From Megalopta genalis (Eukaryota > Arthropoda > Insecta > Hymenoptera > Halictidae), in contig NC_135027.1 in the NCBI RefSeq assembly GCF_051020955.1, forward strand, positions 868,001 through 932,000: a DNA stretch of 64,000 bases, written 5' to 3'. A model generated the notes under the pieces. That model was not told the DNA's origin. It did not search any database and saw only the letters and a list, made by a program, of their open reading frames with translations. This document shows positions 56,566 to 64,000 of this stretch, piece after piece. The position numbers were made by a program, and so were the translations under genes. Within the stretch, counting starts at the first letter, position 1, and every line of letters begins with the position of its first letter.

Positions 56566-57405
56566 TTATCCTATGAGCTTGCCGAAGTACGGGTTACGCC
56601 ACATGCATTTCTTATGGCTGCACGAATCTATGGGGATGCAGATGTCCCTGCAGTTCCTGGCGAAGCCTTCCTTGCAGTAGCATGCGTCGTTGCACTTCTG
56701 AAATCGGGCAAATCAAAGGGGCAAAATAGTTGTTTTCCGATTCGAATGTTACTATGATAATTAACGAACTTACAATGTTCACGATCATACACGGCTCGTT
56801 CAAGGAGTCGCACCTCCTTTGACAGGCAGATCCGCAGGCATATTCCTCGTTGGGTCCATTACAGTTTAGTACCTCCGCCGAGGTCGCTGAAAAGTTTACC
56901 GAAATGTAGACGGTACCGTTTATATTCGATCGAAACCCTTTCAGTTGCTAACTTTCGTCTATAATTTATCGGAAGTGGCTTCGACGACTGCGAGAATGAT
57001 TCAATAGTAAGTCAACGGAAAGCAAGACTTCAAATCGATCGACTTTGAAATAAATACAGCGTAAGGAAAGTTCAAGAAAAATTGGAAATCCGAATAGAGC
57101 AAATTCTCCCTAATTTTCCTTCAGCTTTCCTTCAGCTTGCAAACAAAAATGGACAATCTGGGAAGACGAGATACGATTATTCGAGCCTTGCAATTTGTTT
57201 TAATAATTGTTGACAATCGACAAGTATAAAAATATGCCGGGAGGCTCGAATAATCGTATCTTCTGTTCCCAAATTCTCCACTTTTGTTTAGAAGCTGAAG
57301 GAAAATCCGGGAGAATTTACTAGCGCTTGCAAGGAAAATCCTGGAGTACTTACAGGAGAGAAGCACCGCGATGGCGACGAAACAGACGATCGACAATTTC
57401 AACAT
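56566..57405 (-). CDS. TIL gene G: divergent secreted TIL-like protein with a cysteine-containing tail
   Basis: Read on the - strand, exons 57405-57354, 56886-56774 and 56697-56566 give 98 residues. The signal peptide is MLKLSIVCFVAIAVLLS. Twelve cysteines follow at 26, 35, 39, 43, 50, 57, 61, 63, 71, 75, 81 and 86. The first eight fit the TIL pattern (CNGPNEEYACGSACQRRC, then CNDACYC). The loop between Cys5 and Cys6 is six residues long (MIVNI|K) instead of three, and the intron again splits it in phase 0 just before the residue preceding Cys6. Exon 3 adds a CSHKKCMWRNPYFG tail. Exon sizes and phases match the cluster genes, so common descent is likely. Whether it still inhibits proteases is uncertain. 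Confidence 0.85.
57094..57321. mobile_element. CAGTA fold-back MITE, copy 6, in intron 1 of TIL gene G
   Basis: AAATTCTCCCTAATTTTCCT at the left pairs with CCGGGAGAATTTACT at the right. The inner blocks (ATGGACAATCTGGGAAGA, CGAATAATCGTATCTTC) are family-specific. The outer arm text TTCCTTCAGCTT replaces the usual GACGCTCAG. Confidence 0.78.
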
Positions 57406-57461
57406 CTTGACAGTGTGCACAGTGAGAACTAAACTGACGTGAGAAGTTCTCAGTAGAGCAG

Positions 57462-57472
57462 CTTATATACGT
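57462..57472 (-). promoter_or_regulatory. TATA box of TIL gene G
   Basis: GTATATAAGCT on the - strand lies about 60 bp before the ATG, so the start site should be roughly 30 bp upstream of the coding region. Confidence 0.7.
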
Positions 57473-57479
57473 GGCATTT

Positions 57480-58826
57480 TGTTTTTCCCATCGCGTGATT
57501 CCCCCTTTTCCCGCACGTCACCGCCGCGCATTTGTATTTGCAAACGTAAACCCGCTTTGTTAACCGTTCGGCTCGTTTCATTCGTGCGTTTTTTTATTTG
57601 AAACGCGCGGCAGATCGCGGGTTGCCACGATTGCGGTGCGAATAAATTTAATTAGGCGATGCACGTTTGCTTAAAACAGCAAATATAACGTTGCACACGA
57701 TCTCATCACGGTTCTTTATGCGAACATTTGCTATCGCACGTGGAAAAATCGCATGCGTGTAGTCGGCCTTAACGTTGCGATTAGCAGTGTTCACCTCGTT
57801 GGTTACCGATAATTATTCATTGTATTTTATGCTACTGTGTCGCCGGTTTCTCAAATTGCCATTGTTCCGAGTTATCAGTTTCCTGTTAAAAGCGATTCCA
57901 GTCGATGTTTTATTTAGAAACTCTAGATTTAATGGGCTAGCTCGAGAAGGATACAATTCCGAGCGTCCTTTTCGAGACACATGGCTGCGATAATTATACT
58001 TTAACGAGTACCGTAATTGTAGTTTAACGGATCTAACTCATAATGGAGATTTCTAGCAAGAACCTGTTAAGTCTAAACGTTATTTTATTTCCTCAAGTTG
58101 GTTAAAATTCTGTTCTTTTCTGTACAATATTTCAGCACTCAAGGAAACGTATGCACACAGTAAATACAAAATTTTCCTCTTTTTCCAAGAAATTATTATA
58201 ATCGAGAAACCAGTCATTATAACTGGGAAGAAGATAATACGGCAAAGGAGTTAACCACCGAGGCTCCACAAATTCTGCGATGGGATCGCGATTCGCGGAA
58301 ACATCGCGGCACATAATTCGACGGGGCTTTCGCTGGCGCTACGCTTGCACGCAGGAAATTCCTGGCGCTGACACGAATCGCTGATTAGCTGTGAACTCTC
58401 TGTGATTAAGTCTGTCACGGGCAACTCTCGCGACCGTCGATACATGATAGATAGGAAAATTGCCACGTGCCGACCAGAATGTAACGAACACTGTGGGAAT
58501 ATCCGACGCGATAACGATAAAGCAGCGTACAGTGTATCGTTTTCACGTCACGGAAATGTTAACGCTGTTTTGTAATAGTTTTAGAGAGAGCAGTCAAGAA
58601 CTATCGATTCTCTATTCTTAGTATTTCTTATTGCATTCGATTTTTTCACGCACGAGATCTATTAATAACTTATTTGATCATGTTCCCTGGAAAATTCAAC
58701 GCTCGAACTGCCATAAACGTTCCACGAATTCCACAATCTACAAGCCCCCCTCCCCTCAACATATATACAAACTCTCGTTTTCTCACTTTTTCCTGAACCA
58801 AGTACGAAAGTTTAAGAAATGCGTTC
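57480..58826. other. Intergenic, no gene found
   Basis: Mostly AT-rich DNA upstream of the - strand TIL gene. No domain-bearing frame is present. Confidence 0.5.
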
Positions 58827-59216
58827 AAGCTCGATCAAGATGAATACGAAGATGGAAACAGGATCCTTGGATCCTTTGGAACTGAGCAACTGTTACGAAA
58901 TCCTGTGATCCAGGAACGAAATTAACCCTCTGCGCTCGAGTGATGACTCCGAGGCACCACTAAAAAATGTTTATGTCACATTCCAAAATAATTCTTATAT
59001 CAACAAAATTTAGATTTGAAAAAGTATTGAAAGTATAACTTTCATATAAAATAGAGGCAGCGTAGGTCAGAAAAATTATCTTAGATTTAGAGTTAAAATG
59101 ACTTCGAGTGCAAAGGGTTAATAACTCCGAAACTAACTCCTGAACAATGTAGAACGATTAATACTTTTTTCGAAGAGCATACGATGAACGATAACGTGCA
59201 ATTTTATTCGAGAAAA
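58827..59216. repeat. Segmental duplication, copy 1
   Basis: AAGCTCGATCAAGATGAATA marks the left edge; homology with 60078-60516 continues through the TTAA-family MITE to ATTTTATTCGA. The copies are direct and 1.25 kb apart. Confidence 0.92.
58926..59117. mobile_element. TTAA-family MITE, inside segmental duplication copy 1
   Basis: TTAA at 58922-58925 and 59118-59121 flank CCCTCTGCGCTCGAG at the left and CTTCGAGTGCAAAGGG at the right. It lacks about 48 bp found in the copy at 60177. Confidence 0.88.
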
Positions 59217-60077
59217 TGTCATAAAAAGGTTAAAAAACCGAGAGTTTCTTATTCTTTTCTGTCGTTCCAAGTAATAGGAAAATTAAAAAGAAAAAAAGGA
59301 AGTATTTTAGTCACTGTACAGTGAACTGGTCTCTTTAACATTCGACAAAAATTCAAGCGGTTTAGTCCAGTTTCAGGAAAACTATGCGAACATCTTTTCG
59401 CCAGGACAAGCGCGTCGAAGACGCCGGTTAAGGGATCACCGCTGGAATTCGCAATTAATTCGTGACACGAGAAGCGTCAGCCCTCGTCAAAAACAGGAAA
59501 CGTTTAGCTGTAAGTCGAGCGAGGCTGATTGGACGTGTTAATATCGGGTCAGTGTGTCAGTGCGTTTCCACCAGGGGGTGAGATCGCGGCCCTTCATCTG
59601 CACAAAGGAGCCAGGAGCACGGCTCCTGCAACGTGACGTCGCTGAGGGGTTGAAAAGTGGAGTAGAGAGCCGCGAAGGGTAGAAGAGAGAGAGAAAGAGA
59701 GAAAGAGAGAGAGAGAGCGAGAGAGGGAGAGGGTGGCGGATGGGGCTCCCTCGAGGACTTCCAATCGAGTTTTCCGCTGTCAGTGGCTGCTGGTCGCATT
59801 CAGGCGACTTAGAACATTGAATAGCCTCGCCGAGACAATGTCGAAGACCAGCTGGACCGCCGGAACCTTTTCAGGATCGAGATTGCTCGCGAGATTCGTA
59901 GAACAACGTTCCGAGAAAACCTGGATCGAGAGGAGGCCGATTATTTCATTGAAAGCAGTCGTTCGTTGGCGACGTGGACCGTTGCAATCAATTATTCGAT
60001 TAAACGAACGAAAAACTAACTAAGATTCTCGTGTTGATTCAATCGGATTGAATCTGCAGAGACTGTACAAGATTCTG
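59217..60077. other. Intergenic with a GA tract
   Basis: (GA)n lies at about 59682-59729. No gene is supported. Confidence 0.5.
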
Positions 60078-60516
60078 AAGCTCGATCAAGATGAATACGA
60101 AGATGGAAACAGGATCCTTGGATCCTTTGGAACTGAGCAACTGTTACGAAATCCTGTGATCCAGGAACGAAATTAACCCTTTGCGCTCGAGTGGTGACTT
60201 CGAGGCGCCATTAAAAAATGTTTATGTCACATTCCAAAATAATTCTTACATTAACAAAATTTAGATTTGAGAAATTATTGAAAGTATAACTGTTGTATAA
60301 GTCACAAGACTCAATTTCACACGCGTAAGATGCGCTCTGTCATATAAAATGGAGACAGCGTTGGTCAGAAAAATTATCTTAGATTTACAGTTAAAGTGGC
60401 TTCGAGTGCAAAGAGAGTTAATAACTCCGAAACTAACTCCTGAACAATTTAGGACGATTAATACTTTTCTCGAAGAGCATACAATGAACGATAACGTGCA
60501 ATTTTATTCGAAAAAA
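60078..60516. repeat. Segmental duplication, copy 2
   Basis: It matches 58827-59216 over its whole length, apart from about 48 bp present only here within the MITE. Confidence 0.92.
60177..60417. mobile_element. TTAA-family MITE, inside segmental duplication copy 2
   Basis: TTAA at 60173-60176 and 60418-60421 flank CCCTTTGCGCTCGAG at the left. The right end is GAGTGCAAAGAGAG. Confidence 0.87.
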
Positions 60517-61884
60517 GGTCCGGGAAGCCAGAAACAGGGAGAATGGAAAATAACGATAACGTCTCCATAAAGTAAAATTTTCGCAAAAAATGTTTAAAAA
60601 TCATACAGTACTGAATTCAACGCGCAAAAACCAGATTAAAGTAACGCGAAAGCTGTGTTCCAAAAGCTGCATTTATTCGTTAAACATTTCGCGACGCAGG
60701 ATTCGTTAGATCATTTCGAAAATGGTCGCATATTACGCGAACCGTGAAAAAAGTTTCACGCCGGAGGAAAATCCGCTGGGTTTTTCTGGTCTAGAACGGA
60801 GCGACCGGCAAAATAGACTCAGAGGTATTATTTATCGTCTGAGGGATCGCGAGCGATTGGAAAGAAGCACCCGGCGAAAGCGGCCTTTAAAGCACTCGCT
60901 CGCCGTCGAGGCGAATTACAGGGCCGAAGGATGAGAGAGCAGGGGCGGATAGGGGAGAGCCCGGGTCCTGAGTGCTCAATAATAAATAGCATTTTGACTG
61001 TCGGATATTCGATTCCCGACTCCCGGTTTCGCTAAATAAAAAGCGAAAAGAGGAGAGAAAGAGAGAGAAGAAAAGAGAGAGAGAGAGAGAGTGAGAAAGG
61101 GTGCGGCGCTCGTTGTCTCTGCCTCCGTCGGCCGTGAAAAGGCATTTAAGGGTAAAAGCAAACGCGGATTCGGAGCTGGATCGATCGATCCGCTGATCCG
61201 GACCGATCCGCTCTCGGCGTCCAGTCCGGCGGGCTCAATGGGGCGAAATCCGCTCGGAACCTTTTCACGCGTACGAGAGCTGGAACTGCTGGAAGGTCGC
61301 TAATTGCCGGCTCCGCACAATGTCCGCCGATTGACCGGTCGATACCCGCAGAAATACGCCGCGTCGGGGAAACTCCGAAAGGAAAACGCTGCGACCGGCG
61401 ACTTTTCCGCTGTATCGTGTTTGCGCCGGCACGCAACATGATCGTCCCGATTACTGCTACCGTCGACAATGCCCAGGGCCCCGGAATTATCTTTCGCAGA
61501 TCAGCTTCGTTTCCGGCGCGCGGTGGACGCGCGCGGATCGAGTCAGAAGAGTGTGTTTCCCCGCGATTTCGAGGCGTCCGCGTTGTTGCTTCGTATTTTT
61601 CTTGGAACACGAAAAAAAAAAAAAAAACGAAGCCAGACCGGTGTGATTCATCGTGCGAGCATGAATTACAGCCGGAGACAAACATTGTTTAGATTGGTGC
61701 CGCAATTGTTGGTACAGCGCAAACTCGAGTCAGCTGCACACATGCAGATTATCTGACGGGGAAAAAATGATTCTGCTTGCTGTGCGTTACGCGCGAGCTT
61801 ACGTCCTCGTTGTATATCGGTCGATCCCTCAGATTACGGTGTTACGCAATTCTTTTCTGCGTGTTCCCTTCCCAACGGTAATTA
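60517..61884. other. Intergenic, no gene found
   Basis: A GA tract at about 61050-61100, CpG-rich DNA at 61120-61600 and an A run at 61611-61626. Frames here are uninformative. Confidence 0.5.
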
Positions 61885-62134
61885 CAGTAATGTCTCCCTA
61901 ATTGACGCTCAGATTGTACACAAAAGTGGACAATTTGGGAAGAGGAGATACGATTGATCGAGTCTTGCGGCTCGTTTTTATAGTTGATCGCAATCGGTAA
62001 GTATAAAAACAAGAATTAAAAATTATATTAATCGTATCTCCTCTTCCCAAATTGTCCATTTTTGTGCGCGATCTCAGTGCGAATTAGGGAAAAATTATGG
62101 TACAATCTGCGCGTCAATTAGAGAGAATTTACTG
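61885..62134. mobile_element. CAGTA fold-back MITE, copy 7
   Basis: It starts CAGTAATGTCTCCCTAATTG after TA and ends AGAGAGAATTTACTG before TA. The right end carries an extra partial arm (GCGCGATCTCAGTGCGAATT, then CTGCGCGTCAATTAG), so it looks like two overlapping right ends. Confidence 0.85.
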
Positions 62135-62204
62135 TAGATCGTGATTTTCATAGAAAATACGGTACGGAACGATATTTATTTTAAATAATATAGTGGTATA
62201 TTTA

Positions 62205-62324
62205 GTAGTATAATATATCAACAATTATAAAAACGAGGTGCAGAACTCGAATAGTCGTACCTCCTTTTCCCGAGTTGTCCATTTTTCTTTCCAAGCTGAG
62301 CGTCAATTAGGGAGAATTTACTGT
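62205..62324. mobile_element. CAGTA MITE, solitary right half (copy 8)
   Basis: Only the right arm remains, ending GCGTCAATTAGGGAGAATTT followed by ACTG and TA. Confidence 0.78.
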
Positions 62325-62565
62325 ATTTTGGTACTACGATAATGTGGTGCACAAAATAACGTACGTTGGTACGGAAATAGCGTTGCTGTTAAACGTGAGA
62401 TTAACGTTGATAACGGTGACATTGTGACAGTAATTTTGTAACTTCGATAGAATACTGTAAAGCGTTGTTTATTATTATATGGTATAATTGCGAGAAATTA
62501 TTGTATGGTATAATTGCCAGAAATGATTTTGGACACAACTAGGTTTCCTTATACGAGTCGTTTAA

Positions 62566-62804
62566 CCCTTTGCACTCGAGTGGTGACCTCGAGGCACCAC
62601 TGAAATTGTTATATCACGTTCTAAGGTCATTTTTATATCTCATCGAAGTTTAAATTTTAAACATTATTAAAAGTGTAACTGTTGTACGAATCGCGAGACT
62701 CAATTTCGCATTCATAAAATGCACTTTGTCCTGCAAAATGGAAATACTATAAGTCGGAAAAATTATTTTAGATTTACAGTTGAAATGGTTTCGAGTACAA
62801 AGGG
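62566..62804. mobile_element. TTAA-family MITE, best-preserved copy
   Basis: TTAA at 62562-62565 and 62805-62808 flank 239 bp with ends CCCTTTGCACTCGAG and TTCGAGTACAAAGGG. It keeps the central block missing from 58926. Confidence 0.9.
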
Positions 62805-62838
62805 TTAAAATCATAGTAGCGCATAGTAGCGCATAGTA

Positions 62839-63058
62839 CAATAATGTCTCTCCAATTGACGGCCAGATTGCGCACAAAAATGGAAGAGGAGAATTGGGAA
62901 GAGGAGATACGATTATTCGAGCCTTGCGGTTTATTTTTATATTTATAAATTGCCCACAATTATAAAAACGTGCCGCGAGGCTCGAATAATCGTATCTCCT
63001 CTTCCCAAATTATCCATTTTAGTGGACAATCTGTGTGTCAGTAAGGGAGACATTACTG
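62839..63058. mobile_element. CAGTA fold-back MITE, copy 9
   Basis: CAATAATGTCTCTCCAATTG at the left and GTAAGGGAGACATTACTG at the right lie between TA dinucleotides. It follows the TTAA MITE by about 30 bp. Confidence 0.87.
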
Positions 63059-63862
63059 TAACTCACTTTTTAATTAGAAGAGATGTTATTTTAGGAGCGG
63101 ATTCGGTGGATTGCAATTAAACGTGAAAGCACTTTTACGTTAACAATGAAAACCAGCGAAAAAGTGCCGGTCAATTCATTAGAAAGAAATAACGAACTCT
63201 GTGGGTCCGTGAGACCTGAAATCGGAAAATTGGGTCTGCTTCGACTCGCATCCAACTCACGACGTTTCGTCACGTGAACAAATAATCGCCGAACCATAAT
63301 GCATTTGAATTTCATTCTGCTAACAACGTCTCTCTGTTTTGATAAATTAAGAAAATTCACGAGGATCGCGTATCGCGATCGTAGGGAGAGATTGCGGTGG
63401 TAAATTGGAACGGCTTTGAGGTTTTATCGAATCGGAGATCGTGGTTTACGATCGCTGATACACCGCGAGAGACAAAGTTTCCGTTAGTGGCTCGACAAAT
63501 TTGCATTTACTCGGCCTTAGTCATAAAGCGAAAGTAGACGCTGGCCTGGCGTTGTCTTTATCAGCCACGAGCCCGATAACATCGGTGACTCACAAATATG
63601 AGAATTCGTTGCTTATTTTAAGGCGAATTAAATCGCCAGATTCCAATTATCGATATTTCGGAAGAGGCGCGCGCGGGGAGAATGAGATTTTTTTTCTAGA
63701 AAAGTTATCAACGTCGATGAGAACGCGTTCCATCGAGCTTTTATCGAATGGAAGACTCGAGCGAATAAAAGAGCAAACATTTGCATAGGGATCGGTCGAT
63801 TTAAACAATGATTACGCTTGTTGGCAGTGAGTTAGGGTCGCCTTAAACAATCGAAAATTGTT
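63059..63862. other. Intergenic, upstream of gene H
   Basis: No gene is seen. The base composition is mixed. Confidence 0.5.
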
Positions 63863-63863
63863 C

Positions 63864-63895
63864 GGTATAAAAAGCTGTGGCGAGAATGCTTCATT
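63864..63895 (+). promoter_or_regulatory. Core promoter of gene H
   Basis: GGTATAAAAAG at 63864-63874 is followed at 63890-63895 by TTCATTAG-like initiator sequence, about 42 bp before the ATG. Confidence 0.65.
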
Positions 63896-63935
63896 AGTGT
63901 CCCATAACACTTTGTTCGCGCGGTATTTCGCCAAG

Positions 63936-63987
63936 ATGAATCGATTCGTCGCGATCGCATTCGTCGTGCTGTTTCTTTGTTTGACGC
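63936..63987 (+). CDS. Gene H, first exon only: signal peptide of a small secreted protein, probably TIL family
   Basis: ATG at 63936 opens MNRFVAIAFVVLFLCLT, a typical signal peptide, and a GTAAGTG donor follows at 63988. The exon is 52 nt and ends in phase 1, exactly as in TIL genes A, B and G. The rest lies beyond the window, so the product is inferred from exon layout and neighbourhood only. Confidence 0.7.
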
Positions 63988-64000
63988 GTAAGTGTGATCA

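Noticed and set aside
1..64000. tRNA and rRNA genes
   Set aside because: I looked for GTTCGAATC-type T-loops with matching acceptor stems and found no convincing cloverleaf. A tRNA search program would be decisive.

Overview
The window is insect nuclear DNA, most likely hymenopteran and probably from a bee. The grounds are spliced genes with short AT-rich introns, mariner and piggyBac-type (TTAA) elements, alternating CpG-rich and AT-rich stretches, and a family of small secreted trypsin-inhibitor-like (TIL) proteins that resemble the honeybee haemolymph chymotrypsin inhibitor. No bacterial or viral gene organisation is present.

Positions 1-16,680 hold the 3' three quarters of an axonemal outer-arm dynein heavy chain of the beta type (DNAH9/11/17, Drosophila Dhc93AB class) on the + strand. 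I can join 25 exons without a phase conflict into 3,359 residues plus stop. They cover the tail end and linker, AAA1-AAA6 with four P-loops, the stalk and the C-terminal domain. The start of the gene lies left of the window. The introns carry a deleted mariner, two TTAA elements, a 365-bp inverted-repeat element and a 4 x 203-bp minisatellite that fills one intron from donor to acceptor.

Positions 16,700-36,000 contain no gene I can support. They hold fold-back MITEs of one CAGTA-ended family, a nested MITE pair, a second deleted mariner, tandem repeats and long TTA/AT microsatellites.

Positions 36,070-51,370 are a + strand cluster of TIL genes. Each has three exons: a 52-61 nt signal-peptide exon, an exon with Cys1-Cys5 plus the P1 residue, and an exon that starts at P1' and carries Cys6-Cys10. 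Genes A, B and C come first. They are followed by three tandem units of about 3.7 kb, each holding a decayed gene (D), an intact gene (E) and a gene with a UGA codon at the first cysteine (F). The first two F genes have a third exon that switches from F-type to C-type sequence, so unequal crossing-over inside exon 3 probably made the array. Two near-identical 136-139 bp sequences lie just outside the two ends of the cluster.

Positions 52,500-64,000 contain a CpG-rich stretch, a GA-rich minisatellite with six TCTCGCGAGT cores, a divergent TIL gene on the - strand (56,566-57,405) and many MITEs. At the right edge is the first exon of another small secreted-protein gene with the same 52-nt, phase-1 layout. 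The TIL proteins are expected to be secreted serine-protease inhibitors whose differing P1 residues (Met, Tyr, Lys, Val, Leu) would give different targets; this is inferred from sequence only.
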